A DNA stretch of 64,000 nt from an uncultured Clostridia bacterium (GCA_947643415.1 CANRWA010000016.1:1-64000); one strand, 5' to 3'. Shown: positions 44,144 to 53,688, counted from the stretch's first letter. Made by a program: numbers and translations. The notes: generated by a model from the sequence alone, not told the origin.

Positions 44144-44792
44144 TGGAACTCCCTTCCAAATAATCCTTTACTTTTTCCAGATCATCAAATTTTCCTGCAA
44201 TAATCCCCAGGATCTCATCATCTGGTTTCCACAGATCCGGCACCATAAGAGGGGTACATCCTGCCCGGTATGCCGCCAGCAGACCATTTTTTGAATCTTC
44301 CAGCGCATAACAATCCCCGGGAACCTCGCCCAGTGCCTCACATGCTTTTAGATAAATCTCTGGATCTGGTTTTGATCTTTGGATCATGTCACCACCTATG
44401 ATTGCCTGGAAATATTCCGATACTCCCGCATCCTCTAAATGTTCTTCTATCTCTGATCTTTGGGAAGAAGATGCCACTGCCATTTTATATCCACTGTTTT
44501 TCAGGTGATCTAAAAGAAGATACAACCCCTTTTTTACCGGAAGAGCGTTTTCTTTATAATAAACAGACGTAAATTCATGTGAGTATCTACGCAGCTCCTG
44601 TTCATCATATCGCTCTCCAAACTCCCTCTTCCACATTTCACCTGTCTCCAAATAATTCATTCCCAGTGTTTTTAATACCATATAGCCTGCTTTGCCAATC
44701 CCCATCTTCTCACCTGCATAGTCCCATGCCTGCATGCAGATCCGCTCTGTATCAAACATCAGTCCGTCCATGTCAAAAACCACTGCGTTCAT
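44121..44792 (-). CDS. HAD-family phosphatase (beta-phosphoglucomutase-like)
   Basis: ATG 44792 (MNAVVFDMDGLMFDTERI) follows AAAGGAAAGGGG and gives 223 aa. HAD motifs are in order: motif I FDMDGLMFDTE with both catalytic Asp, motif II VASSSQR, motif III lysine in RSKPDPEIY, motif IV ALEDSKNGLLAA. The cap is helical and inserted after motif I, as in the YcjU/beta-phosphoglucomutase subfamily. It removes phosphate from a sugar phosphate or similar small molecule; the substrate cannot be told. The 3' end overlaps the ART-like pseudogene start. Confidence 0.92.
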   Translation of the reverse strand: MNAVVFDMDGLMFDTERICMQAWDYAGEKMGIGKAGYMVLKTLGMNYLETGEMWKREFGERYDEQELRRYSHEFTSVYYKENALPVKKGLYLLLDHLKNSGYKMAVASSSQRSEIEEHLEDAGVSEYFQAIIGGDMIQRSKPDPEIYLKACEALGEVPGDCYALEDSKNGLLAAYRAGCTPLMVPDLWKPDDEILGIIAGKFDDLEKVKDYLEGSSNEIISRH

Positions 44793-45213
44793 AAAGTCCC
44801 CTTTCCTTTTACATATGCCGAAATTTACCCTAGCTGAACGGTCAACAGCAGAATTAACAAATGTATCGTGATAACGAGACTTCCCCTGCATATCTGTGGT
44901 TCACGCACTGGAGAATATACCATCGGGATATTCTCTCTCAGCAGTATGAACTCATCCAATGCCTGTGGCAGCCATACACTTCTTTCTCCATTCGGCAATT
45001 GCACTACAATTCTGCTTCCACTTTTTCTGGATCTCCTTCCCTCTATCCTCCCTGACACCTGCATATACTGTGATTCATAATTCGCATAATCTCTCCCCCA
45101 TCACACAAATCAAAAATCCTGAATCTCCCCTCCCCTTTGTCATCTGATTATAACATCTTTTATCATTCTTTGCCACATAAATCGTATAACTTCATCTGTC
45201 CACTGTCTCTCAT
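44793..45213. other. Gap with one doubtful small ORF
   Basis: A 79-codon frame (45064 down to 44825, minus strand) reads GRIEGRRSRKSGSRIVVQL, then NGERSVWLPQALDEFILLRE, and ends in a hydrophobic helix (SLVITIHLLILLLTVQLG). This looks protein-like but lacks a clear ribosome-binding site, so it may be a small gene or a decayed one. Nothing else is seen. Confidence 0.35.
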
Positions 45214-46272
45214 TCATCCCTTTCCCTTCCTCATGGCATACTCGATCACACTGATCCCTTCATCATCGCAGGCATCCAGAATCGTTTTCCTTGTCTGGTT
45301 ATTATTCTTCTCTGTATTGAAGATAAACCAGAAGATGCCACTCTCCACAACAATAATGACCAAAGCAAACAGAATCGTATCCAGCAGTGTACTGGATAGT
45401 GCTGTAAAAATAACTGAGGGCAGTATGATAGCAGCAAAGATCACAATCTCCCATTTCCATGAATGCTGCAATTTTTCATATTCACCCCGCACCTGCTCTG
45501 TATATTCTCCTGGTGTCAGGCTCTTCCTGCCCTTCTTTTCAAGACGCTTATTCCTACTCTTATACCTTTTCACCATAGTCTCAAGCATAACCTGTTCCAT
45601 GAATGCCTTTTCTGCAGAATGCTCAAACTGCTTCGCCTCGGAAGGCGGCCTGCGTATGCTCCCATAGTGCCGATAGCGCCAGACAGAACGGACAAAAAGA
45701 TAGGCCACATTATATATTCCTGATACCAGAAGGATCGGAAACATCGGGATACTAAGTATCATTCCATCTGTCAGCTTTATGCACAGAAAGATGGCACCTG
45801 CCCAGACAAGCAGGAACCCAACATAATAAATAACCGGTTTTATCTTACACCGAAAGATCATCGGACGGATAAATATATCTGCAATCATAGTAAAGACCAG
45901 GGACAGCCCGAAACCACCAAGATAAGGCGCAATGTCTGACTGCGCATGGAACAGATCCACATTTTCTTCCAACAAAAACAGGTCCATCATCTCTAGGATA
46001 AATACTACCCTCATGAGCCGGTACAGATTCACAGGAAAATATTTCATCCTCTCCCGCCAGTCATAATTCTGAAAATATTCCTTGCAGAACTTTTCCATAT
46101 CCGGTCCAATGATCTTTTCCACTGGTTTTTCCTCCTGCTGCGCTGTCAACAGCAAGTCGTACAGATTCAGCATCAAATCCTCCTGTACCTCTGTATTCAC
46201 CTCACTGAAGGTGCCATATAACTCTGTCTTTTCAAAAACTTCCCGGTACTCCCCCCTAAGCCGTTCCGTCAT
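45214..46272 (-). CDS. DUF1048-type membrane protein paired with PadR
   Basis: ATG 46272 (MTERLRGEYREVFEKTELYG) has GGAG 9 bases upstream. The 352-aa protein begins with a helical cytosolic region, followed by four or so membrane helices in the middle (IAPYLGGFGLSLVFTMIADIF, VIYYVGFLLVWAGAIFLCIKL, ILSIPMFPILLVSGIYNVAYL). After a long charged coiled segment come two more helices (IVIFAAIILPSVIFTAL, TILFALVIIVVESGIFWFI). Genes of this type next to PadR regulators are common in Firmicutes and are often DUF1048 or DUF1129-like. It overlaps the regulator gene by 17 bp, so both are co-regulated. Function unknown. Confidence 0.7.
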   Translation of the reverse strand: MTERLRGEYREVFEKTELYGTFSEVNTEVQEDLMLNLYDLLLTAQQEEKPVEKIIGPDMEKFCKEYFQNYDWRERMKYFPVNLYRLMRVVFILEMMDLFLLEENVDLFHAQSDIAPYLGGFGLSLVFTMIADIFIRPMIFRCKIKPVIYYVGFLLVWAGAIFLCIKLTDGMILSIPMFPILLVSGIYNVAYLFVRSVWRYRHYGSIRRPPSEAKQFEHSAEKAFMEQVMLETMVKRYKSRNKRLEKKGRKSLTPGEYTEQVRGEYEKLQHSWKWEIVIFAAIILPSVIFTALSSTLLDTILFALVIIVVESGIFWFIFNTEKNNNQTRKTILDACDDEGISVIEYAMRKGKG

Positions 46273-46636
46273 GTATGTGTACTCCAACTATATCTGCCTC
46301 CTTTCCTGAATTTCTGCAACGCTGTGCTAGAATCCGATCCGCACTCTCTGTCACCCTTCTGTAATTTTTCTTAAATTCCTCCAGATGCTTTTTCCCTGTC
46401 AGGGTGATGGTATAATATTTGCGGATGGGACCTAATGGTGACTTTGCCTTGCGGCACTGTATATAACCATTTTTATCAAGACGTGTCAGGACAGGATACA
46501 ATGTGCCCTCTCTCACTTCAGACAGCCCGGCTTTCTCCAGTTCAGACAAGATCTCATAGCCATATGTCTCCCCCCCTGCGATTACACCGAGAACACAGCC
46601 CTCCAGAATCCCCTTTAACAATTGCGCATCCTGCAT
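46256..46636 (-). CDS. PadR-family transcriptional regulator
   Basis: ATG 46636 (MQDAQLLKGILEGCVLGVI) has GGAGG 5 bases upstream. The 126-aa protein is a winged helix-turn-helix of the PadR type: YGYEILSELEKAGLSEVREGTLYPVLTRLDKNGYI, then the wing (GPIRKYYTITLTGKKHLEEF). PadR proteins repress membrane-protein or stress genes and respond to ligands. It overlaps the membrane gene downstream by 17 bp. A promoter lies at 46684-46711 (TTTACA, 16 nt, TATATA on the minus strand), with the 12-nt palindrome CATTTCGAAATG just before the ribosome-binding site as a possible operator. Confidence 0.92.
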   Translation of the reverse strand: MQDAQLLKGILEGCVLGVIAGGETYGYEILSELEKAGLSEVREGTLYPVLTRLDKNGYIQCRKAKSPLGPIRKYYTITLTGKKHLEEFKKNYRRVTESADRILAQRCRNSGKEADIVGVHIHDGTA

Positions 46637-46683
46637 AGCAACCTCCATTTCGAAATGATGATTCATTTGTTTTCATTTGCTAC

Positions 46684-46711
46684 TATATAATGCCAAGTAG
46701 TATAATGTAAA
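46684..46711 (-). promoter_or_regulatory. Promoter of the padR operon
   Basis: TTTACA at 46706-46711 and TATATA at 46684-46689 (minus strand, 16-nt spacer). CATTTCGAAATG downstream is a perfect palindrome that could be the autoregulatory site. Confidence 0.5.
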
Positions 46712-46817
46712 GATAGCACATCTACTCTGCATTGTCAAGTAGATGCGCCGGATCAAAAACAATGATTCCATAGCGAATGTCAGAACCACCCAGAGAAGTA
46801 TAACTGTACACAATATC

Positions 46818-46871
46818 TTAGCTCAACGGCGCCAATTTAAACCCTGGTTCAAATTGGCGCCATTGAGCTAA
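46818..46871. repeat. GGCGCC-core palindromic repeat, copy 2 (longest)
   Basis: TTAGCTCAA(C)GGCGCCAATTT(A)AACC pairs with its complement over about 26 bp with only two mismatches and a 4-nt loop. It lies just after the stop of the lipoprotein gene (46881) and may also act as its terminator. Related to copies at 20414, 52051 and 62718. Confidence 0.8.
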
Positions 46872-46880
46872 ATTATAGAA

Positions 46881-48263
46881 TTAACAATGTGGCTCTTCAT
46901 AAAAGGTAAGGCCAAATCCGCGCAGATAACCATATTCCTTAGAGTTCCTCTTTATCTTCTGAAAAGTACCCCTATCCAGATCACAGAGTACAAAAACGTA
47001 TAAATCCTCTTTCTCATAATATCCTTTCCCAGTAAGTTCTTCACTATAAAAACCCATCACAATCCCTTCATCCATCTGATACAGGAATTTTCCCGTCTCC
47101 TCTGTCCATAGACTCTCTTCATAAGAGTTACGGTGCGGCTTGGAATGCTTCCAAAGATATTCGGTGATTCCTTTCTCATATCTTAATCCTAAACCGCCTG
47201 AAGCAGAACAGCTATACATAAACCGCACAAAGTCCCCCTCATAGTTAACATCCCCTTCTTCCTCATCTTTCTCTACTCCATTGCAATTTGCCTTCACGGC
47301 AAGATAGAGACGTCCCTGATGGCAGTACACAGATTCAACACAAACATCCACCATATTTTCTGCAAACGCCGTAATGTCGTCTGTATCCGGGAACTTTGTG
47401 CCAATGATCTTATCTTCCAGCTTTTTCTTTGAAAATAATGTCTTCACCTTGTCTGTCCTTTTATTGTATTTCACCAGCCCCTCTTCTGTCATATAATAAA
47501 AATATGTCTCGTCTAAACCAATATTGCTTTCCGGACCCTTTCCCATATCGCGGATCTCCCACTTTGCCAGATCAAGCTGATACATCTCTCCCTTCTGGCC
47601 ATCCCGTATGTATGCTTTTTTATCCTGTACAAGAGGAACCCCATTGGAATCCCTGGCCATACTGCAGGCCCACTCACCGATCCCTGTCACAAGCTCCAGC
47701 TTTTCCTTTGATTTCAGATCCAGCCTGCAGATCTTTTCATCTGCACAATAAAATATCTCCTTATCTGTTTTCGCAATCAGGCAGTCCAGACGGTCTGCCT
47801 CTGCCAGCTTCTCCCACTTGCCTGCACGAAGGTGTTTCTTTGAATTCTTATTGCTGACAGGAATACGCCATATCTCATAATGTTCCTGATCAATATGGCA
47901 CGAAATAAAGATCCATTCATTATCCACCCAGAGTACCTCGGGATAAATATCATCCCCGGTGATCTTTTCCATATCATAACAGTACTCTTCTTTCCCTTTC
48001 AGATCATACTGATAAATCTTTGTGCACTGATCTCCCTCATAGATGTTTCTGTCATTGGCATATCTGAGTATTTTATGGTCAATTTTCCCCTGCATCCCAC
48101 CATAGTTTCCCAGTTTGGTTTCCCCTGTAACACTACCGCTAACGGAACCATTACTGACAGTACCACTACCAGATACCGTATTTTGAACCGTGTTTTTCCC
48201 ACATGCTGTCATTACAATTACAAAAATAATTCCCAACATTACAAATAAAAAATTTCTTTTCAT
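46881..48263 (-). CDS. Lipoprotein with beta-propeller-like body (DUF5050-like), paralogue of 56130-57497
   Basis: ATG 48263 (MKRNFLFVMLGIIFVIVMTACGKN) has GGGAG 8 bases upstream. The signal ends in a lipobox MTAC, so the 460-aa protein is anchored to the outer membrane face. A Ser/Gly/Val-rich spacer follows. The body has repeated motifs such as EWIFISCHIDQEHYEIWRIP, IFYCADEKICRLDLKSKEK and TYFYYMTEEGLVKYNKRT, the blade pattern of DUF5050/DUF5074-type beta-propellers. It is the last gene of the minus-strand signalling and export island, 61 bp after the second ABC subunit. Similar sequence and architecture (lipobox, linker, blades) to the lipoprotein at 56130. Confidence 0.8.
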   Translation of the reverse strand: MKRNFLFVMLGIIFVIVMTACGKNTVQNTVSGSGTVSNGSVSGSVTGETKLGNYGGMQGKIDHKILRYANDRNIYEGDQCTKIYQYDLKGKEEYCYDMEKITGDDIYPEVLWVDNEWIFISCHIDQEHYEIWRIPVSNKNSKKHLRAGKWEKLAEADRLDCLIAKTDKEIFYCADEKICRLDLKSKEKLELVTGIGEWACSMARDSNGVPLVQDKKAYIRDGQKGEMYQLDLAKWEIRDMGKGPESNIGLDETYFYYMTEEGLVKYNKRTDKVKTLFSKKKLEDKIIGTKFPDTDDITAFAENMVDVCVESVYCHQGRLYLAVKANCNGVEKDEEEGDVNYEGDFVRFMYSCSASGGLGLRYEKGITEYLWKHSKPHRNSYEESLWTEETGKFLYQMDEGIVMGFYSEELTGKGYYEKEDLYVFVLCDLDRGTFQKIKRNSKEYGYLRGFGLTFYEEPHC

Positions 48264-48324
48264 TTTAACTACTCCCATTCCTATTCGTATTATAAATGAA
48301 TTATACTACTAAAACATTACCGCT

Positions 48325-50193
48325 TCAACTCTGATAATACTGTGCCTGCGCTTCCCACAGATCCCGGTACAGCCCCTCACTCTCCACCAGTGTATCATGG
48401 CTTCCCATCTGTGTGATATTACCTTTGTCAAAGACAAGGATATTCTCACAAAAGCGGCAGCTTGACATCCGGTGTGAGATATAGATGGCAGTCTTGTGTT
48501 CCACCATCTCATCAAACCGCCCGTAGATCTCCAGTTCTGATACCGGATCCAGTGCGGCAGTCGGCTCGTCCAATATCACTACGGGCGCATCCCTATACAA
48601 CGCCCGGGCAATGGCAAGCTTCTGCGCCTCTCCGCCAGAGATTTCCACGCCCTCATCCGCCTGATTATAGATCACAGTCCTGATACCATCCTCCATTTCC
48701 TTCACCCGCCCCTCCATTCCTGCCTGCCGAAGGGCACTCCACACCTTCTCTTCTTCATATTCCACACTTGCTGCCACGTTCTGAGAGATAGGGAAGGAAA
48801 AGAGTTGGAAATCCTGAAATACCACACCAAAGATCTGACGGTACTCGTCATAATCGTATTTGCGTATATCAATACCATTCAGAAGAATCTCACCCTCTGT
48901 AGGATCATAGAGGCGGCACAGCAATTTGATAAAAGTGGATTTGCCGGAGCCGTTCTTTCCCACGATCGCCATCTTGCGCCCTACATGGATCTTTGCTGTG
49001 ATATTTTTCAACACCAGATCTTCACTATTGGGATAATGAAAGGAGACATTTTTAAATTCCAGTTCATATTCGTTATCCAGACGTTTCTCAACAGGGATGG
49101 TACCCTCGTATTTTTCATTTTCCAGCGACATCAGGGACGTGTAATTGCCCATATACTGATTCATTACCTGCAGCCAGTTAAATGCGCCAAAAAATTCTGA
49201 CATGTTATTTGAAAAACTGGTGAGTACCCCTACATAGAGAGAAACCTCTCCGATGGAGATGGCACCGCTCACTGCCTTGATCCCCACAAATCCATAGCAG
49301 ATCAGGAGTAAGCTTCCCATAACTACTTCTGTAACAGCAGACAGCCACGCCTCTTTGCGAACCACTTCCTCCTGTTTTTTCCGAAGCCTGCCCGACATTT
49401 CTCCAAACCCGTGGAGGATCAGCTGCACCATATCATAGATGCGAACCTGCTTTCCAGGCTTATATTCACTCAGAAACATAAAATAAACTCCATAGCGCCG
49501 ATTGACCTGCAGATTGTCTTCGTACGCCTGGTACTGCATCCTCTGTGCCCTACGGGAGATCAGAAAACGGAATAGAACGGCAGTTCCGATAAGCAAAAGC
49601 ATCAGCAGCCCCGCCAGGAAGGAACTGGCAAAATCAGCCAGTCCATCTTCTTTCCCGCCTCCCCGGCTCATGAAAAAACGACTCATCAGTATAACAGAAT
49701 AAATGATAGAAACAATATTACCAAATATACCGCTGATGGCAGAACAATACCCTGTGATCCCGCCATTCGTCTGACTGCCCTCGGATGCCTTCTCAATATA
49801 ATCCAGCGTATCCTTCCTCTCCAGGATCTGATAATCTAGTGTCAGACATTTTTCTGATATTTGCTTTCGGATCCCATCGTCAATCCCCCGCCGGAGAATG
49901 ATCAGCCATTTATTCAGCCCCCAGCGGCAGAGTGCCAGAACCATATTGAGAAGAACCAATCCCACTGCCTGCCCGACCAGACGCTGCTCTGTAGATTCCA
50001 TAGCACTGTCGGTTATTAACGCCTCTGCGACACCATCTAAGATCATGGCGCCAACTATGATATTCAAAAACAGAATGGCACAAGACAGCATCTGTTCCAG
50101 TATCATCAGCGGCAGAAAGGATTTCCGGATTCCCGCCACCATTCGCAGTATCTCTCTGGTAGAGGTGCGGTTTTTATTCTTTCCTTTATTCAT
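48325..50193 (-). CDS. ABC exporter half-transporter, permease plus ATPase (subunit B)
   Basis: ATG 50193 (MNKGKNKNRTSTREILRMV) follows GGAGGCGTCTT; the upstream extension of the frame lies in the preceding gene. The 622-aa protein has about six membrane helices (to about residue 340) and an ATPase domain with Walker A GKNGSGKST, signature SGGEAQKLA, Walker B VVILDEPTAALD and the H-loop SHRMS. All catalytic residues are present. It overlaps the other half-transporter by 8 bp, so the two probably form a heterodimeric type IV exporter. Cargo is unknown; no C39 peptidase domain is present, so it is not a leader-peptide processing exporter. Confidence 0.94.
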   Translation of the reverse strand: MNKGKNKNRTSTREILRMVAGIRKSFLPLMILEQMLSCAILFLNIIVGAMILDGVAEALITDSAMESTEQRLVGQAVGLVLLNMVLALCRWGLNKWLIILRRGIDDGIRKQISEKCLTLDYQILERKDTLDYIEKASEGSQTNGGITGYCSAISGIFGNIVSIIYSVILMSRFFMSRGGGKEDGLADFASSFLAGLLMLLLIGTAVLFRFLISRRAQRMQYQAYEDNLQVNRRYGVYFMFLSEYKPGKQVRIYDMVQLILHGFGEMSGRLRKKQEEVVRKEAWLSAVTEVVMGSLLLICYGFVGIKAVSGAISIGEVSLYVGVLTSFSNNMSEFFGAFNWLQVMNQYMGNYTSLMSLENEKYEGTIPVEKRLDNEYELEFKNVSFHYPNSEDLVLKNITAKIHVGRKMAIVGKNGSGKSTFIKLLCRLYDPTEGEILLNGIDIRKYDYDEYRQIFGVVFQDFQLFSFPISQNVAASVEYEEEKVWSALRQAGMEGRVKEMEDGIRTVIYNQADEGVEISGGEAQKLAIARALYRDAPVVILDEPTAALDPVSELEIYGRFDEMVEHKTAIYISHRMSSCRFCENILVFDKGNITQMGSHDTLVESEGLYRDLWEAQAQYYQS

Positions 50194-52033
50194 AAGACGC
50201 CTCCATCCCCCGCATACTCTTTTCGCAGTCATTTTCGGTATAATAATGGCTCTGTATTTCATAGATCCGGGCATACCGGCCTCCTTGGCGGAGCAGCTCC
50301 TCATGGGATCCCTCCTCTATGATCTTCCCATGCTCCAGAAAGAGGATCCGGTCGCAGAACCGGGTACTGGCAAGACGGTGGGAAATAAAGATGCTTGTCT
50401 TATTTTCCGTCATCTTATCATATTCCTCATACATTGTACTCTCTGCCAACGGATCCAGTGCCGAAGTGGGCTCATCCAGGATCAGGAATGGCGCGTTTTT
50501 ATAGATACAGCGCGCCAGCATAAGTTTCTGCATCTCACCCCCGGACAACTGCAGGCCTTCCTCATCTAACACATTAGAAATATACGTATCCTCTCTTTTT
50601 GAAAGATTCTCGATCTTCTCCCTCAGCCCGGCACGCTCCAGCGCCTGCCAGAATCTCGCCATATCGGTATCCTCTTTTTCCTGTCCTGATACAATATTTA
50701 CGATACGAAAAGGCAGTGCCTCCACATCCTGAAAAACCACACCAACTAACTTAAAATATTCCTCGATATCGTACTCCTCAATACTCACCCCATTCACCAG
50801 GATCTCCCCCGACACAGGATGATAGAATCCACAGAGCAGCTTCACCAGCGTCGTCTTGCCCTCACCGTTTCCCCCTACCAGGGCGATCTTCTCCCCAGCA
50901 CGGATCCTTAGGCTGATATGGGACAGAATCTCCTCCCCCTCTTCTCCATAACGAAAGGATACATCCCTCAGTTCAATCTCCGGCGCCTTCTCTCGTGCCC
51001 CTGCAGGCACTTTGACTCCCTCCCCATGGCGGAAGCTGTCCTCCATATCCAGTCCGGTACGGTAGTTGCTGACTTCCTGATTCATCTTCAATATATCCAT
51101 AACAGCATCCACAAAAGGGAACATCCAAGATGAAAAATTGGATATGACACCGAGCAGCAACGTAAATTCTGCCAGTGAGACGCTTCCCTGCAAAGCTTTC
51201 CTGATCAACAGGACATAAGCAAGCCCATCCCGCAGGGCAATAAAGAACGTATCTGACATAGTGGGCAGATAGAACCGTTTTTCCAGTCCTTTCTGCCATC
51301 TCTGCCCACATTCCACATAGGACTGCAGTACATCCCCAAACCATTTCTCCATCCGGTACATCCGCACATCCTTCCCACACACTACATCCGTTGTCTTTCT
51401 CCGAAGGATATCATTCTTCCGCCATAGCTCTGCATCCTCTTCCCTGTGTGCTTCCAGATAGTTTCTGGCATATCGGTTCGCCAGTACATTGCATACTAAC
51501 ATCAACAGGAGTACAAGGAGGATCCGGATATCCACTGCAGCGATGGTTCCCCCAAAGAGAAACAGCCCCAGAAAATTCCGTATCATAATCGGCATATACT
51601 GCACCACATGTTCTACCCCCTGATTATTGCCAGCGATGGCATGAGTCGCCAGTCCATTCAGCTTCTGGCAGGAATTGCTCTCTCGGTTGCAGTAATCTGT
51701 TGTAAGACTCTTTTCCAACAGCCTTCCGATAAATATATGGCACCGGGTCATCGTTGCCGCATTAGAATACCGTCTCTCTGCTATAATCAGGGCAGAACGG
51801 ATCACCATAAATAAAAGGATGATCCCTCCCACCCGGACCATAAAATCCATGACAGTCAGACGGTTCTCAATGACATAGACCGCCTGGGATGGAATCATCA
51901 CCATAATGATATTCATAATGATAAAGGCAAGGATCATCACAGAAAATGAGATCCGGGCGCCCTTAAATTCCCGAAACAATTCCTGCATCAAAAAAACTAT
52001 GTTTGATAACAGACTGTACTTCTTCTCCCTCAT
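50186..52033 (-). CDS. ABC exporter half-transporter, permease plus ATPase (subunit A)
   Basis: ATG 52033 (MREKKYSLLSNIVFLMQELF) follows GGAGGTAATT. The 615-aa protein has six membrane helices and an ATPase with Walker A GGNGEGKTT, signature SGGEMQKLM, Walker B LILDEPTSALD and H-loop SHRLAS. It starts about 150 bp after the LytTR kinase gene, with a separate leader. The leader contains part of the GGCGCC repeat (52051) just before the ribosome-binding site. It pairs with the next ABC gene. Likely regulated by the LytTR system upstream, as in many peptide-resistance or export modules; that is inference. Confidence 0.94.
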   Translation of the reverse strand: MREKKYSLLSNIVFLMQELFREFKGARISFSVMILAFIIMNIIMVMIPSQAVYVIENRLTVMDFMVRVGGIILLFMVIRSALIIAERRYSNAATMTRCHIFIGRLLEKSLTTDYCNRESNSCQKLNGLATHAIAGNNQGVEHVVQYMPIMIRNFLGLFLFGGTIAAVDIRILLVLLLMLVCNVLANRYARNYLEAHREEDAELWRKNDILRRKTTDVVCGKDVRMYRMEKWFGDVLQSYVECGQRWQKGLEKRFYLPTMSDTFFIALRDGLAYVLLIRKALQGSVSLAEFTLLLGVISNFSSWMFPFVDAVMDILKMNQEVSNYRTGLDMEDSFRHGEGVKVPAGAREKAPEIELRDVSFRYGEEGEEILSHISLRIRAGEKIALVGGNGEGKTTLVKLLCGFYHPVSGEILVNGVSIEEYDIEEYFKLVGVVFQDVEALPFRIVNIVSGQEKEDTDMARFWQALERAGLREKIENLSKREDTYISNVLDEEGLQLSGGEMQKLMLARCIYKNAPFLILDEPTSALDPLAESTMYEEYDKMTENKTSIFISHRLASTRFCDRILFLEHGKIIEEGSHEELLRQGGRYARIYEIQSHYYTENDCEKSMRGMEASYE

Positions 52034-52050
52034 AATTACCTCCATCCTCG

Positions 52051-52066
52051 TAGCTCAACGGCGCAT
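52051..52066. repeat. GGCGCC-core repeat, half copy 3
   Basis: GTAGCTCAACGGCGC matches the left arm of copies 1 and 2 and ends there; no matching right arm follows. It lies in the leader of the ABC operon. Confidence 0.6.
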
Positions 52067-52183
52067 AATGATAGTTCCTGCCTATAATGTAACATAGGCA
52101 AAAAGAGAAAGAGAAAAAAGTTCATAAATGGATAAAAATCGTTCCTGAACGGAAAGAATCAGAAATTAAGGAAAAGCTATTAT

Positions 52184-52894
52184 TCACTCCAATGGCAGCA
52201 TGACCTCTGTGGCAAATACCCCTGGTTCATTCTGCCGGTTGATAAACCCCTTATGCTTTTCCACCACCTTGTTGATCCGGCGCAGCCCGTTCCCGTGATT
52301 GCCTCTCTTGTTTGTGATATACTCTTTATCCAGCCTTCGTATCACCTCACAGGTAGCATTACTCACAGAAAGATACAACTGCTTTCTCCGCACACACATA
52401 TAGATCCGGACAAAGCGGTCCTGGGAGGAATCCATCTTCTCACATGCCTCAATGGCATTGTCGATAAGGTTGCCTAAGAGCACACAGAGATCCACGGGAT
52501 TACAGGACAGCTCTTTCGGCAGTTCTGCATCACATTTGATCCGCAATCCTTTTTGTTCCGCCAGAGTAAGCTTACTGTTGAGCATGGCATCCACACCAGT
52601 ATTCCCTGTCTTATACCGGATATCCACTGCATCCAGTTCCGTCTCCATCAGGTCAATATATTCCTGCACTGTGTCATACTCCCCCAGTGCCAGATGAGCG
52701 CGGATCTTCTGCATATGATTGTGGTAGTCATGCCGCCAGCCCCGCATCGTCATATAAAGCTGGTTCATCTCCTCTAACTGCGATGCCACCAGCTTATCTT
52801 CATACTCCGATATTTTCTTTTCATTCTTTCTTTCATTGAAAAAAAACAGCAGGACACATATAACCACGCTGCCAGCGACCCAGATTCCAGTCAT
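52184..52894 (-). CDS. GHKL-type sensor histidine kinase
   Basis: The 236-aa protein has one N-terminal helix (GIWVAGSVVICVLLFFF), the phosphoacceptor region MRGWRHDYHNHMQKIRAHLALG, and a GHKL ATPase with LLGNLIDNAIEACEK and GNGLRRINKVVEKHKG. It ends ATEVMLPLE, nearly as the kinase at 42264 does. It follows its response regulator by 12 bp. With no outside sensing domain, it may sense through partners such as the ABC exporter or lipoproteins in this island. Confidence 0.92.
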   Translation of the reverse strand: MTGIWVAGSVVICVLLFFFNERKNEKKISEYEDKLVASQLEEMNQLYMTMRGWRHDYHNHMQKIRAHLALGEYDTVQEYIDLMETELDAVDIRYKTGNTGVDAMLNSKLTLAEQKGLRIKCDAELPKELSCNPVDLCVLLGNLIDNAIEACEKMDSSQDRFVRIYMCVRRKQLYLSVSNATCEVIRRLDKEYITNKRGNHGNGLRRINKVVEKHKGFINRQNEPGVFATEVMLPLE

Positions 52895-52906
52895 TACGAA
52901 ACCTCC

Positions 52907-53623
52907 CTAAAAACAGCATCTAAGGAAAACCTGATTCAGGTTCTGATAACATCCACGACTCACCGACACCATCGATCCATCTGTCAGGTAACACTCTGTC
53001 CTTGTGATCTTCTCCACATTGAGTACATTTACCAGTACCGAACGGTTGGCCATACAAAAGCACTCCTCTGTCCATTCCTGACAGAGCTGCTTCATAGAAC
53101 CCTTATAAGTATATTCCTTCTCTCTTGTCTTTACACAGAGATAGTGTCCCTGTACTTCCGCCAGCAAGATCTCCGATTTCTTTAATTTCATATACTCTCC
53201 CTGATAGCGGAATCCGATATACTCCTCTGTTTCCTTTTCGTTCCCCATCTCACGGATACAGAACAAAGCCTCCTCAAGATCTTCTTTCTCATATGGTTTC
53301 AAAAGATAGCGGGCAGCCCCTACCTTGTACCCATCAAACACACTTTCTCTGTCTCCAGTGATAAAAATAATAGGCATTTCCCGGTCGCGCTCCCGGATAC
53401 GTTTCGCCAGATCCATGCCATCCATTTTCTTCAGCCCGATATCCAGCAGCAGACAGTGGAATGGCAGATCCAGTGGGTAATGAAATAACAGTGCTTCTGC
53501 ACTCTGAAACACTTCAATTTCAACCCACATGCCAATCTTGCCATAGTACTGCTCTATCTCCTGCTGCAGATACCTACATTGTGTCTCGTCATCCTCACAT
53601 ATGCCAATCCGTAACTGTTTCAT
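52907..53623 (-). CDS. LytTR-family response regulator
   Basis: The 238-aa protein has a receiver domain (CEDDETQC acidic pair; phosphoacceptor in LLLDIGLKKMDGM) and a LytTR domain (about 140-235; EILLAEVQGHYLCVKT, CFCMANRSVLVNVLNVEKI). It begins the LytTR pair of the island. A 65-bp gap separates it from the GGDEF/EAL gene upstream, so it may have its own promoter or share the transcript. Likely targets are the ABC exporter genes directly downstream. Confidence 0.92.
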   Translation of the reverse strand: MKQLRIGICEDDETQCRYLQQEIEQYYGKIGMWVEIEVFQSAEALLFHYPLDLPFHCLLLDIGLKKMDGMDLAKRIRERDREMPIIFITGDRESVFDGYKVGAARYLLKPYEKEDLEEALFCIREMGNEKETEEYIGFRYQGEYMKLKKSEILLAEVQGHYLCVKTREKEYTYKGSMKQLCQEWTEECFCMANRSVLVNVLNVEKITRTECYLTDGSMVSVSRGCYQNLNQVFLRCCF

Positions 53624-53688
53624 GACAACTCCCTAATTTTTCTTAGAAAAATCCTCAATTACACATGCACGTGCTTTCGTTTCCCCTC

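Noticed and set aside
46881-53623. A lantibiotic or bacteriocin cluster around the ABC genes
   Set aside because: No precursor peptide, modification enzyme or C39 peptidase was found, and the gaps of 61-150 bp hold no small peptide gene with a ribosome-binding site.
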